From: Paenibacillus sp. FSL H8-0332
GTDB taxonomy: Bacteria; Bacillota; Bacilli; Paenibacillales; Paenibacillaceae
NCBI RefSeq assembly: GCF_037963835.1
Contig: NZ_CP150145.1
Coordinates: forward strand, 6,944,001-7,008,000
DNA: 64,000 nt
Direction: 5' to 3'
Shown: in pieces, positions 1 to 8,427 of the stretch
Numbering within the stretch: the stretch's first letter is position 1
Layout of the letters: each line of letters opens with the position of its first letter
Program-made: the position numbers and the translations under genes
The notes under the pieces: model-generated
The model's database searches: none
The model's input: the letters and a program-made list of their open reading frames with translations, nothing else
Told to the model about the DNA's origin: nothing

Positions 1-1166
1 GGCGAGCGGACAAACAGCGGCCGTCCCTTCTCCATCCCGGTGATGTTCTCACCCGAGAAATAGCCGTAGCTGAGCAGCCCGCCGCCATCGGCGTCTGCCT
101 CCAGCGCTTTGTTGAACAGAACACTGAATAACTTCGCCGGATCAGCCTTGAAGCCCATCGCCTCTGAGAATTCTCTGAACAAGCCGACCCAGGCATTGAT
201 ATCGCTGGAGCAGTTGTTGGCATGCACCATCCCTACCGGACTGCCATCCGGGGTAGTCACCATGTCAATCTCAGGGTATACCGCTGTAAGGTCCTTCTCC
301 AGCACGATCATGGCGAATACGGAGGTGCCTACAGAGATATTACCGGTCCGTTTGCGGACACTGTTCGTTGCGACCATTCCCGTTCCGGCGTCACCTTCTG
401 GAGGACAGAGCGGAATGCCTGCCAGCAGGTCCCCGGAATCATCCAGCAGTCTCGCTCCGGCTTCTGTTAACACGCCAGCCTGCTCGCCTGCTGCGTAGAC
501 CTTGGGCAGAAGATCACTCAGCTTCCAAGGGTAATTCTTAGCGGCAATCAGCTTATCGAACTGGCTGACCATAGCCGGGTGGTAATCCTGTGAAGCTTCA
601 TCTATAGGGAAGACCCCGGAGGCATCGCCAATCCCGATCGCCTTACTGCCGGTCAGCAGCCAATGGATGTATCCGCCCAGCGTCGTTACGAACGTTGCCT
701 GCGGAACATGCTCTTCCCCGTTCAGAATTGCCTGATACAGGTGGGCAATGGTCCAGCGCTCCGGAATATTGAACTGGAACAGCTCTGTTAATTCCTTGGC
801 CGCCGCACCGGTTGTAGCATTACGCCAGGTCCGGAACGGAACCAGCAGCTCGCCCGCGCTGTCAAAGGCCATATATCCATGCATCATTGCTGAGAATCCG
901 ATCGAACCGACAGTAGTAAGCGTAACCCCGTATTTCTGTGCAACCTCCTGCTTCATCTCGCGGTAAGCCGCTTGCAGCCCCTTGATGATATCGGTGAGGG
1001 GATACGTCCAGTACCCGCCTTCCAGCAGGTTCTCCCACTCGTAGCTTCCGGATGCAACCGCCTCGAATCGCTGATCAATCAGGACGGCCTTGATACGTGT
1101 GGACCCAAATTCGATACCCAGTGATGTCTCTCCCTTAAGTATCGCTTGCTTGATGTTCTGATCCAT
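1..1166 (-). CDS. FGGY-family carbohydrate kinase, probable L-ribulokinase (3' part cut off by window edge)
   Basis: Reading the minus strand from the ATG at 1166 gives an open frame that runs off the window start, about 388 residues. The N-terminus has the FGGY phosphate-binding pattern (SLGIEFGSTRIKAVLID, residues about 15-31), and a later stretch reads GTGMVATNSVRKRTGNISVG, typical of FGGY sugar kinases. Such kinases phosphorylate a ketose or polyol with ATP. The divergent AraR-type repressor and the AraR-like operator inside this gene's promoter point to L-ribulose as substrate. The sequence does not look close to Bacillus subtilis AraB, so it may be the alternative ribulokinase type (AraK) described in clostridia. 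That assignment is inference. The C-terminal ATPase lobe is outside the window. Confidence 0.8.
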   Translation of the reverse strand, partial: MDQNIKQAILKGETSLGIEFGSTRIKAVLIDQRFEAVASGSYEWENLLEGGYWTYPLTDIIKGLQAAYREMKQEVAQKYGVTLTTVGSIGFSAMMHGYMAFDSAGELLVPFRTWRNATTGAAAKELTELFQFNIPERWTIAHLYQAILNGEEHVPQATFVTTLGGYIHWLLTGSKAIGIGDASGVFPIDEASQDYHPAMVSQFDKLIAAKNYPWKLSDLLPKVYAAGEQAGVLTEAGARLLDDSGDLLAGIPLCPPEGDAGTGMVATNSVRKRTGNISVGTSVFAMIVLEKDLTAVYPEIDMVTTPDGSPVGMVHANNCSSDINAWVGLFREFSEAMGFKADPAKLFSVLFNKALEADADGGGLLSYGYFSGENITGMEKGRPLFVRS

Positions 1167-1242
1167 GCCCACGTTACTCCTCTCTAAACCAAACTGTGTT
1201 AGTTACGAATCTAAAGAATGCGCTTCCTTTATGAACAGGTTT

Positions 1243-1271
1243 AGTATATTTTTTGTTCGTACATTTGTCAA
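1243..1271 (-). promoter_or_regulatory. Promoter of the FGGY kinase with AraR-like operator between -35 and -10
   Basis: On the minus strand TTGACA (1266-1271) and TATACT (1243-1248) are separated by exactly 17 bases, a near-consensus sigma-A promoter for the kinase gene. The spacer holds TTGTTCGTACATTTG (plus strand, about 1253-1267), which resembles the AraR box built around GTACGTAC. A repressor bound there would cover both promoter elements. Confidence 0.7.
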
Positions 1272-1375
1272 CAATAGATATAAGATATACCTACAAATTT
1301 ACCGGAAAATCACCTATATTTTACGTGAATCATGATATATGGTAGACACCGGAGGATATTAAGCTTATATTCAAG

Positions 1376-1397
1376 CTATAATATGTACGTACAACTA
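1376..1397 (+). promoter_or_regulatory. AraR-like operator over the araR -10 region
   Basis: TGTACGTACA at 1384-1393 is a perfect 10-base palindrome inside ATATGTACGTACAACTA, close to the known AraR box. It immediately follows TATAAT (1377-1382), a likely -10 of araR, so autorepression is expected. Together with the site in the kinase promoter it brackets the divergent intergenic region, an arrangement that allows looping between operators. Confidence 0.7.
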
Positions 1398-1447
1398 CAG
1401 AATATTTCTTGTTTTATATAAGAACAACTATGAAAGAAGTGACCCGT

Positions 1448-2548
1448 GTGAGAACCAAGTACCAGATCATATTCGATGAACTCAAAAGCAATATCCTGTC
1501 CGGCACCTACAGTGTGGGCGAACAAATCCCTACGGAATCTGCGCTGCAGGAGATGTACGGCGTCAGCCGCCAGACCGTGCGGAAGGCCATTCTGGAGCTG
1601 TCCAACGAGGGGTTCCTGCGGAGCGAGAAGGGCTCGGGCACCTATGTCAGCCACCAGTTCCGGTCCAAATCCGGGAATGGCGCGGGCAAACGGACCATCG
1701 GCGTAATAACCACTTACCTCTCCGATTATATTTTCCCCTCCATTATCCGGGGGATTGAAGGCAGGCTCAATGAGGACAACTATTCCCTGCTGCTCGCCAG
1801 CACCAATAATGATGTGGCCCAGGAGAAAAAGGCGCTGGAAATGATGCTGTCCTTCGGGGTGGACGGGCTGATTATCGAGCCTACGAAGAGCAACCTGTAC
1901 AACCCGAATATCGCCTACTACCTGTCGTTCAAGGAGCAGGATGTCCCGTTCATCATGATTAACGCTTATTATGAAGAGCTGGAGGTGCCGTTCTTTTGTC
2001 TGGATGATGTACAGTCCAGCTATCTGGCGACCCGGGAGCTGATCTCGAAGGGCCATACCCAGATCGGGATTATCGCCAAAATGGACGATCTCCAAGGCAA
2101 GTACCGCATGAAGGGCTACATCAAGGCGCTCGGCGAAGCCAAACTTCGCTTCCACCCGGAGCAGGTGCTCTCCTTCGATACGGAATCCAAGCGTGATCTG
2201 TCGGCGAACCTCAAGCAATTCCTGAAGGATAACCGGGAGGTGCTGACAGCCCTTGTATGCTATAACGATGAGGTGGGACTCGAAGTGGTTAACGTCTGCA
2301 AGCAGCTGGAACTTTCGATCCCGGAGGAGCTGTCGATCATCGGCCAGGACAATTCCTACATTGCCAAGAACGCTGGCATCAAGCTGACGACCTTAACCCA
2401 CCCGCAGGAACAGATGGGCCGGGATGCGGCGGAATGGGTCATTAAGAAGCTCCAAGGTAAAAAAGATCTGAAGAGCAGCACCTACTATCTGCCTGAACTG
2501 GTAGAGGGGGAGACGGTGCGGGTGCTGGAGCCAGCTCCTGCGGAATAG
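1448..2548 (+). CDS. araR: AraR-type transcriptional repressor (GntR HTH plus LacI-type sugar-binding domain)
   Basis: A protein of 366 residues. The first ~70 residues form a GntR-type winged helix (YGVSRQTVRKAILELSNEGF). The rest, from about residue 85, is a LacI/periplasmic-binding-like effector domain (GVITTYLSDYIFPSIIRGIE, later LSIIGQDNSYIA). This mixed architecture is characteristic of AraR, which releases DNA on binding L-arabinose. The GTG at 1448 is chosen because AAAGAAGTG lies six bases upstream. An in-frame ATG at 1430 lacks a visible Shine-Dalgarno but is possible. AraR-like boxes flank the divergent promoters, supporting control of the adjacent kinase and of itself. Confidence 0.85.
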   Translation: MRTKYQIIFDELKSNILSGTYSVGEQIPTESALQEMYGVSRQTVRKAILELSNEGFLRSEKGSGTYVSHQFRSKSGNGAGKRTIGVITTYLSDYIFPSIIRGIEGRLNEDNYSLLLASTNNDVAQEKKALEMMLSFGVDGLIIEPTKSNLYNPNIAYYLSFKEQDVPFIMINAYYEELEVPFFCLDDVQSSYLATRELISKGHTQIGIIAKMDDLQGKYRMKGYIKALGEAKLRFHPEQVLSFDTESKRDLSANLKQFLKDNREVLTALVCYNDEVGLEVVNVCKQLELSIPEELSIIGQDNSYIAKNAGIKLTTLTHPQEQMGRDAAEWVIKKLQGKKDLKSSTYYLPELVEGETVRVLEPAPAE

Positions 2549-2580
2549 GAAAGTCCGCTCCGGAAGATGACACAGAGACA

Positions 2581-2634
2581 AACAGCCCTGACCGCTTCAT
2601 GACCATTAGAGGCCATGAAGCGGTCGGGGCTGTT
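2581..2634 (+). terminator. Long hairpin terminator after araR
   Basis: AACAGCCCTGACCGCTTCATG at 2581-2601 (20 of 21 bases) pairs with 2614-2634, leaving a 12-base loop and one mismatch. The T-run is weak. It lies between the convergent araR and lipoprotein genes and could serve both. Confidence 0.65.
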
Positions 2635-2666
2635 CTTGTTCAATCCGGCTGAACCGGGGGACCTGC

Positions 2667-3401
2667 TTAGTCCATCAGCGTAGAGATGCTTATACTTTCA
2701 ATCTTAGCGCCCTTGACATGAAACAGCATGTAATCCACATAGTTGCTTGGGGCGAACCGGTAGTCATCCTCTTCCTCAGGTGCCCCGTCTCCGGTCAGCT
2801 TGCCTTCGGGATAGGCTTTTTTGAGCGTATCGAGGCTGTCTCCAACCTTGACATTACGGACGGTGGTGTACTTCGGATCAGTAATTTTAATGCTGAAGAT
2901 GAAGAACTGCTTGCCATCAGAGGCATCCAGCGTCTTAATCTCAAGGCCCGGGAAGGTATACGTCTTCTCTGTTCTGCCGATCAGGGTATCCATATTCTTT
3001 CCGTCATCCAAGGAATAAGTGTGTGATTTCTTCGCCGTTGCCTTTCCCAGCATACTCTCCAGCTTGGCATCATCCACAATGTCGGAGAGGGCGATAGTGT
3101 GATCCTTATAGACAAAAGCCAGCTCCTTCAGAATCACATTCCCTTCCTTCTCGATAGTGCCCTCCTTGATCGCCTCGGAGCCTCCCGCTGCTGAAGCCGC
3201 AGGGGTTGGCTCGGCCGGAGCCGCGGTTGCAACTGCTTCCGTTGCCACAGGCTCGGCAGCTGGGGTAGCCGAAGCTTCCGGTGTCTCTGTGGATGCTGCT
3301 GTAGGTGCAGGAGCGGCCGAATCGGATTGGCATCCGGTCAGAAGTGTCATTAACAATACTGCGGACAGCAGCAGCGCTGCCGGTTTTTTAAATGTTCCCA
3401 T
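2667..3401 (-). CDS. Secreted lipoprotein of unknown function
   Basis: A 244-residue protein with a lipoprotein signal peptide: positive KK, a hydrophobic core, then lipobox LTGC with the acylated cysteine at residue 24. A low-complexity Ala/Pro/Thr/Glu linker (about residues 27-80) tethers a C-terminal domain of about 160 residues that ends near VDYMLFHVKGAKIESISIST. The start at 3401 has GGAGGG seven bases upstream; the upstream ATG at 3416 lacks one. The gene lies downstream of and co-oriented with the two-component system at 3518-5613, so it may be its target or accessory sensor, but that is inference. No enzymatic motif was recognised. Confidence 0.75.
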   Translation of the reverse strand: MGTFKKPAALLLSAVLLMTLLTGCQSDSAAPAPTAASTETPEASATPAAEPVATEAVATAAPAEPTPAASAAGGSEAIKEGTIEKEGNVILKELAFVYKDHTIALSDIVDDAKLESMLGKATAKKSHTYSLDDGKNMDTLIGRTEKTYTFPGLEIKTLDASDGKQFFIFSIKITDPKYTTVRNVKVGDSLDTLKKAYPEGKLTGDGAPEEEDDYRFAPSNYVDYMLFHVKGAKIESISISTLMD

Positions 3402-3517
3402 AAGTAATCCCTCCATGAATGTACGCGATAGACGCGTTGTTTGTTTGGTATGAGGTTAGTATACGAAAACCATTTATTAGTGTAATAACAGAGTTGTATC
3501 ATTCTTGTAACGCCTGT

Positions 3518-4897
3518 TCACAAGAGCGGCAGATGGATGGAGACGGTGGTTCCGGTTCCGAGCTGGCTCTCTATATCCAGGTGCCCGCCGAACTTCTCGG
3601 CGATCTCCTTACAGATGGACAGCCCCAGCCCCGTTCCGCCTGCCGTGCTGGCATTCCGTGCCCGGTAGAAACGTTCCTGGACGCGGGCAATTTCATCTGC
3701 GCTAATGCCAATCCCCTGATCGCTGATCTGCACAATGGCTTCCTGCTCTCTGATCATCACTTCAATGGTTATCCGGGTGCGCGAATTGGAATACTTCACG
3801 GCGTTGTCCAGCACATTGGCGATGGCATGGGACATCAGTACCTGATTCACATAGACGAAGGCCGGCGGCCCCTGCCGGATCGTAAGCTCTACCCCCTTAC
3901 TGTCCGCCTTAGCCCGCATTCCGGTGGCTACCCCTGCGGCCAGCTGTGCCAGGTCCGTCTTCTCGGCATCGATTCCATCCTGCCCTGCCTTGTCAAAGCG
4001 CGATAGCATGAGCAGCTCATTGACCAGCCGGGTCAGCCGGTCCGATTCATTCACCAGATGGAAGTAGATCCGCTGCAGCTCCTCATCCTCATCTTCGCCT
4101 TCATATAGGTATTGAGAGAACCCCTTGATAGCAGCAAGCGGCGTCTTCAGCTCATGGGATACGTTCGAGACAAACTGCTTCTGATACTGGATATAGTCAC
4201 TGAGCTGAATGCCCATCCGGTTCAGGCCCGCCGCCAGCATGCCCAGCTCATCCTTCCTGTTCAGGTGCACCTCCCGGAATTGCTGGTTGGAGAAGCTCTC
4301 TGTGGCGCCAAGCAGGTATTTGATCGGCTTCGTCATATTGCGGGCAATGAACAGGCTGGAAAGCGTAATCAGAATAATGAACCCTCCCGCACCGGCGAAC
4401 AGGATATAGCGGATCTGGTCCATCATCGTATAGAAATAAGAGACATCCTCCACGAACTCGTACACATAGCTGTTCTGATAATATTTGTCTTGGATCGGAA
4501 CCGCGAAGTACAGCAGGTGATCCTCGGAGACCGTGTAAGCATAATTACCCTTGAGAGCGTTGGCGATATTCCCGGGAAAAATGACGGGGGTCTTGTTATT
4601 GATCACAATTCCGTCAACGGCAAGCCCCAGCAGCTTCTGGCTGCTGTCGTAGATGCGCACCTCCTTGACGGAGGCTTTTAACGTCTCCAGCGCGCTTCTC
4701 GCCACCGCCTCCATCTGCCCGGCATCCACCTCTTGTTCGTGCCTGGAGAGCACCTCCCTGAAGGACATCTCGCCCAGATCTGCCTTCTCCATCATTTGCT
4801 TCTCTATAGTTACGAAGCTGAAATAGTCAATCGCCTTATTAACCGAAATTATGATAACGGCAAAGGACAGCACCGAGAACAGCAAATACATTAGCAC
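3518..4897 (-). CDS. HAMP-domain sensor histidine kinase
   Basis: About 459 residues. A transmembrane segment at the N-terminus and another near residues 163-185 flank an extracellular domain. HAMP follows, then HisKA with the phosphoacceptor His near 248 in SNVSHELKTPLAAIKGF. The HATPase domain has the N box NVLDNAVKYS and GTGLGLSI. It is the partner of the response regulator just upstream. The GTG at 4897 opens the listed frame, but the frame is open further: a CTG at 4918 overlaps the regulator stop and has GGGAGGTGG well placed upstream, so the real N-terminus may be seven residues longer. The signal is unknown. Confidence 0.88.
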   Translation of the reverse strand: MLMYLLFSVLSFAVIIISVNKAIDYFSFVTIEKQMMEKADLGEMSFREVLSRHEQEVDAGQMEAVARSALETLKASVKEVRIYDSSQKLLGLAVDGIVINNKTPVIFPGNIANALKGNYAYTVSEDHLLYFAVPIQDKYYQNSYVYEFVEDVSYFYTMMDQIRYILFAGAGGFIILITLSSLFIARNMTKPIKYLLGATESFSNQQFREVHLNRKDELGMLAAGLNRMGIQLSDYIQYQKQFVSNVSHELKTPLAAIKGFSQYLYEGEDEDEELQRIYFHLVNESDRLTRLVNELLMLSRFDKAGQDGIDAEKTDLAQLAAGVATGMRAKADSKGVELTIRQGPPAFVYVNQVLMSHAIANVLDNAVKYSNSRTRITIEVMIREQEAIVQISDQGIGISADEIARVQERFYRARNASTAGGTGLGLSICKEIAEKFGGHLDIESQLGTGTTVSIHLPLL

Positions 4898-4914
4898 CAG
4901 CCGGGTCGCATATT

Positions 4915-5613
4915 TCAGGCAGAGCCACCTCCCAGCTGATAACCGAAGCCGTAGACGGTCCTGATATATTTCGGATTCTCGGCATCATCCTCCAGCTTCT
5001 TTCTTAAGCGCATAATCGTCATATCCACGCTGCGGCTGTCGCCCATGAAGTCATAGCCCCAGACGATCTCCAGCAGCTCATCCCGGGTATAGATTTTGTC
5101 CGGACGCTTCAGCAGCGTCTCCAGAATCCGGAATTCCTTGGCTGTCAGAGCCACCGGAACGCCGCCTTTCTGCACCACCCGGGTCTCCAGATCGAAGGTC
5201 AGCTCCTCATGAGTGATCCGGGTATCTTCAGCTTCTGCAGGTAGGCCGCTGTTCTGGGCTCTTCGGAGCACCACCTTGATCCTCGCCAGCAGCTCCCGGT
5301 TATCGAACGGCTTGGTCATGTAATCCTCGGCCCCCAGCTCAAGCCCCAGTACCTTATCTATAATCTCATTCTTGGCCGACAGCATAATGACGGGAACCGC
5401 CTGCCGCTTAGTGATCTCCTTACATAGGTCATAGCCGGAGCAATCGGGCAGCATCAGATCCAGTACCACCAGATCCGGCTGAAAAGCATCCAGCGCAAGC
5501 AGTCCAGCGCTCCCGTTCTCCGCTGTCCGCACCTCATAATTCTCTCTGCGGAGCACAAGCTCAATCAGATCTCTAAGGGCCGCTTCATCATCGATTACGA
5601 GAATTTTGTTCAT
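4915..5613 (-). CDS. OmpR/PhoB-family response regulator
   Basis: A 232-residue regulator. The receiver domain carries DDE at 8-10, phosphoacceptor Asp52 (DLVVLDLMLPD) and the K of MTKPF. A winged-helix DNA-binding domain occupies the C-terminal ~100 residues (LTAKEFRILETLLKRPDKIY, DMTIMRLRKKLE). The start at 5613 has GAAGGAGG close upstream; an in-frame start at 5670 adds an unlikely basic leader. It is the first gene of an operon with the kinase and probably binds direct repeats as a dimer after phosphorylation. Confidence 0.9.
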   Translation of the reverse strand: MNKILVIDDEAALRDLIELVLRRENYEVRTAENGSAGLLALDAFQPDLVVLDLMLPDCSGYDLCKEITKRQAVPVIMLSAKNEIIDKVLGLELGAEDYMTKPFDNRELLARIKVVLRRAQNSGLPAEAEDTRITHEELTFDLETRVVQKGGVPVALTAKEFRILETLLKRPDKIYTRDELLEIVWGYDFMGDSRSVDMTIMRLRKKLEDDAENPKYIRTVYGFGYQLGGGSA

Positions 5614-5682
5614 CCGATCCCTCCTCCTTCTAATATTAACACCGCGAGAGAACATTAATCTCTCTGTCACCGTTCGAACCCC

Positions 5683-5712
5683 CGCGCCAGCCGATTGTGT
5701 TCGGTTTTCAGC
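5683..5712 (+). repeat. Diverged copy of a short intergenic repeat
   Basis: CGCGCCAGCCGATTGTGTTC followed by GGTTTT resembles 35797-35825 (CGCGCCGGCAGATTGTATTC then GGTTTTT). The two copies lie 30 kb apart, each next to a gene end, which suggests a dispersed intergenic repeat of this genome. Confidence 0.45.
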
Positions 5713-5810
5713 CCTGTTAGAGCTTGGAAAAAATTAACCTTCGGCAGATGGTTCACCTATTGCATTTTCCAACATACCTTGAATAAACCAACTAGAAAGG
5801 GGACAAATCA

Positions 5811-6068
5811 ATGTATCTGCTCTGGGTAATCATCATAGGGGGACTCATCGGCTGGCTAAGCGGCAATCTAATCGGGCGTGATGTTCCGGGAGGCGTGCTG
5901 GGCAATGTAATCGCCGGGTTCATCGGTTCCTGGCTGGGCACCGAGCTGCTTGGTCCAAGGGGCCCTGTAGTAGGTGGCTTCCACATTGTTCCGGCCATTA
6001 TCGGCTCCATCGTTGCGTTACTGATCTTCTTTGCCCTGGCCCGCGGCGGCGCCTTCCGGCGTCGTTAA
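5811..6068 (+). CDS. GlsB/YeaQ/YmgE-family small membrane protein
   Basis: 85 residues forming three glycine-rich hydrophobic helices (VIIIGGLIGWLSGNLIG; GGVLGNVIAGFIGSWLG; a third near 61-78) and a basic tail, FRRR. This matches the transglycosylase-associated/GlsB family, linked to general and alkaline stress but of unproven function. AAAGGGG sits upstream of the ATG. It is a single-gene unit between the two-component system and an ABC transporter, ended by a hairpin at 6100-6132. Confidence 0.85.
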   Translation: MYLLWVIIIGGLIGWLSGNLIGRDVPGGVLGNVIAGFIGSWLGTELLGPRGPVVGGFHIVPAIIGSIVALLIFFALARGGAFRRR

Positions 6069-6099
6069 TCCTTCACGCCAGCTGCTGCAAAGTCAACAC

Positions 6100-6132
6100 A
6101 GAGCCCCTCCTGTTCACCCAGGCAGGGGCTCT
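6100..6132 (+). terminator. Terminator after the GlsB-like gene
   Basis: AGAGCCCCT (6100-6108) pairs with AGGGGCTCT (6124-6132). The T-tract is poor. Confidence 0.6.
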
Positions 6133-6200
6133 GCCATGTCATCCTTACAGAATCCTTAGAATCGGCCCTTAGAGTATAGGGAGAGAAAGGATGATATACT

Positions 6201-6917
6201 ATGCAGGATAATATTCTGGAAATACAGAATCTATGTAAAAGCTTCAAGCGCCAGACAGCCGTCAACAACGTATCGTTAACAGTCGCACGCAATTCGGTCT
6301 ACGGGCTGCTCGGTCCAAATGGTGCAGGCAAATCGACCCTGCTCAAAATGGTTACCGGGATGCTGCGTCCTGATTCCGGGAAGATCTGCTTCCAGGGGCA
6401 GGAATGGACCCGGAAGGACTTAAGCCGGATCGGCGTATTGATAGAAGCACCGCCGCTGTACGATAATCTGACCGCCCGGGAGAATCTCAAGGTACGCACG
6501 CTGGCCCTCGGACTGCCGCAGTCGCGTATTGAAGAGGTGCTTGCTGTTGTCGATCTGACCGCTACCGGAAAAAAACGCGCCGGACAATTCTCCATGGGGA
6601 TGAAGCAGCGGCTCGGCATCGCCATTGCGCTCCTCAACCAGCCGGAGCTGCTGATTCTGGACGAGCCGACGAACGGGCTGGACCCGATCGGGATTCAGGA
6701 GCTGCGGGAGCTGATCCGCTCCTTCCCGGAGCAGGGAATCACCGTCATTCTGTCGAGCCACATGCTCTCCGAGGTGGAGCAGACAGCCGACCATATCGGC
6801 ATCATCGCAGGCGGCGTGCTGGGCTATCAGGGGGCGATCTCCCCGGATCAGGATCTGGAGGCGCTGTTCATGCAGGTCGCAGCCGCCCACCGGAGGGAGG
6901 GTGCCGCCCATGCTTAA
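6201..6917 (+). CDS. Lantibiotic-protection ABC transporter, ATP-binding subunit (LanF/BcrA-like)
   Basis: A 238-residue ATPase with Walker A at 38-46 (GPNGAGKST), signature FSMGMKQRLGIAIAL and Walker B LLILDEPTNGLDP. Length and sequence fit the BcrA/NisF/CprA group. It would power the two permeases encoded immediately downstream to expel cationic peptides from the membrane. Its stop codon overlaps the next gene by eight bases, indicating translational coupling. No lantibiotic biosynthesis genes are nearby, so the likely role is resistance to peptides made by other bacteria. Confidence 0.88.
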   Translation: MQDNILEIQNLCKSFKRQTAVNNVSLTVARNSVYGLLGPNGAGKSTLLKMVTGMLRPDSGKICFQGQEWTRKDLSRIGVLIEAPPLYDNLTARENLKVRTLALGLPQSRIEEVLAVVDLTATGKKRAGQFSMGMKQRLGIAIALLNQPELLILDEPTNGLDPIGIQELRELIRSFPEQGITVILSSHMLSEVEQTADHIGIIAGGVLGYQGAISPDQDLEALFMQVAAAHRREGAAHA

Positions 6918-7638
6918 TATCGTTAGCGCTGAACGCCTGAAATGGCGGCGGACTTTCATCCCCAAGCTGGCCTGGCTCGCCCCTGTATTCACACTGCTCT
7001 TATGCGCTGTTCTGATGGGCGGCAGCTTTTTTCAGAGCGGATCTTATAATTGGTGGTACACGATGCTGTTGCCCGGAGCGCTGAGCCTGACCTGTTCGCT
7101 GGCACTACAGAAGGATGCGAAGCTGAAGTACCGCGGATTGCTGGCCCTGCCGGTTGCACCGGGAACGCTCTGGGCCGGGAAAATTATCGCCTGCGCGTAT
7201 TGGCTAATGGCTGCGCTCCTTCTGTTCTTGATTGGCGTTACGGCAGGAAGCCTGCTGTTCGGTCAGACCATTCCGCTGTCCAGCAGCCTCGCGGGCACCG
7301 CGCTGATCTTCCTCACCTTCCTGTGGCAGATCCCGCTGTGCCTGTTCCTGGCTGTACGCCTCGGATTATTCGCCGCAGTGCTGCTGAATCTGTTCGGCAA
7401 TGTGATGGGCATTCTTGTCTTCAATAGCGGGGGCTTATGGGATTACATGCCCTATACGATTACCTTCAGACTCATGTGTCCGGTGCTCTCCATCCTGCCG
7501 AACGGCCTCCCTGTCCCGGCGGATAGTCCGTTAAGGAACACAGACATGATTCTTCCGGGTACGCTGGTCTCCCTCGGATGGTTCGCCGTCCTGTGGCTGC
7601 TTAGCACTCTATGGTTCCGCAGACAGGAGGCGAAGTAG
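6910..7638 (+). CDS. Lantibiotic-protection ABC transporter permease (LanE/MutE/EpiE-like)
   Basis: A 242-residue integral membrane protein with about six transmembrane helices. It starts LNIVSAERLKWRRTFIPKL, the N-terminal pattern of the MutE/EpiE permease family. The ATG at 6910 is preferred because GGAGGGAGG ends nine bases before it; a GTG at 6901 would abut that site. It is the second gene of the five-gene module. Confidence 0.87.
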   Translation: MLNIVSAERLKWRRTFIPKLAWLAPVFTLLLCAVLMGGSFFQSGSYNWWYTMLLPGALSLTCSLALQKDAKLKYRGLLALPVAPGTLWAGKIIACAYWLMAALLLFLIGVTAGSLLFGQTIPLSSSLAGTALIFLTFLWQIPLCLFLAVRLGLFAAVLLNLFGNVMGILVFNSGGLWDYMPYTITFRLMCPVLSILPNGLPVPADSPLRNTDMILPGTLVSLGWFAVLWLLSTLWFRRQEAK

Positions 7639-7639
7639 C

Positions 7640-8398
7640 ATGAAGGCACTGCCGGGTCTGCTAAGGGCCGATCTGCTCAAAATGCAGCGCACCCCGTTTC
7701 TCCTGATCCATCTGCTGACCCCGCTGATCGGGGCCGGCCTGTTCCTGGCCTATTATTCCATCTCTGCTGCGAGTGAAGCGGGCAAGGTGATGGCGTTCAT
7801 GCAGGCCATTGCCTGTGCCTACCCTACTGTGATCGGGCTGGTCTGTGCGATGACGGCGGAGCAGGAAGCCGTTGCCGGGCGGTTTCAGGGGATGCTTGGC
7901 CTGCCTGCGGGCAGGACAACAACCTTTTTTAGCAAGCTGCTGCTCCTGCTGGGTTTCAGCCTGGGGGCTGTCCTGATCACTTTCGCCCTGTTCGGCACAG
8001 GCTTCAGCCGGGTCCTCCATCAGGGCAGTCATGGACTGCTCTTCTACGGTACAGGAGCGGTCATTATCTTCGGAAGCAGCCTGTTTCTGTATCTGCTTCA
8101 TCTCACAGTCAGCCTGCACTTCGGCCGGGGAGCATCCATCGGGATCGGGATTGCGGGGAGCCTGATCGCCGCCCTGATGCTAACCGGTCTCGGCGATGCT
8201 CTGTGGCCTTATATCCCTTTTGCCTGGGGAGCGCGCTTCGTCTCACTGTGGGCCTTCGCTCATACAGGCCATTCGATATCTCCAGCCGTATCTGGACAGA
8301 CTGCCGGACTGTGGGTCTGTATCACCGCAACATTAATGCTGGGCCTCCTAAGTGTATTATGGTTCCAGAGGTGGGAAGGCCGCCCAGCGGATGACTAG
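7640..8398 (+). CDS. Lantibiotic-protection ABC transporter permease (LanG/MutG-like)
   Basis: 252 residues, about six transmembrane helices, beginning with a LLRADLLKMQRTPFLLIHL motif shared by MutG-type subunits. The ATG follows the previous stop by one base and has GGAGG upstream. With the two preceding genes it forms a complete FEG transporter. Confidence 0.87.
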   Translation: MKALPGLLRADLLKMQRTPFLLIHLLTPLIGAGLFLAYYSISAASEAGKVMAFMQAIACAYPTVIGLVCAMTAEQEAVAGRFQGMLGLPAGRTTTFFSKLLLLLGFSLGAVLITFALFGTGFSRVLHQGSHGLLFYGTGAVIIFGSSLFLYLLHLTVSLHFGRGASIGIGIAGSLIAALMLTGLGDALWPYIPFAWGARFVSLWAFAHTGHSISPAVSGQTAGLWVCITATLMLGLLSVLWFQRWEGRPADD

Positions 8399-8427
8399 AC
8401 TTCAAATGAACTAATGAGGGAATGACT

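Noticed and set aside
1376..2218. 280-codon minus-strand frame opposite araR
   Set aside because: It lies antisense to a clear AraR gene, has no family signature and no ribosome binding site.
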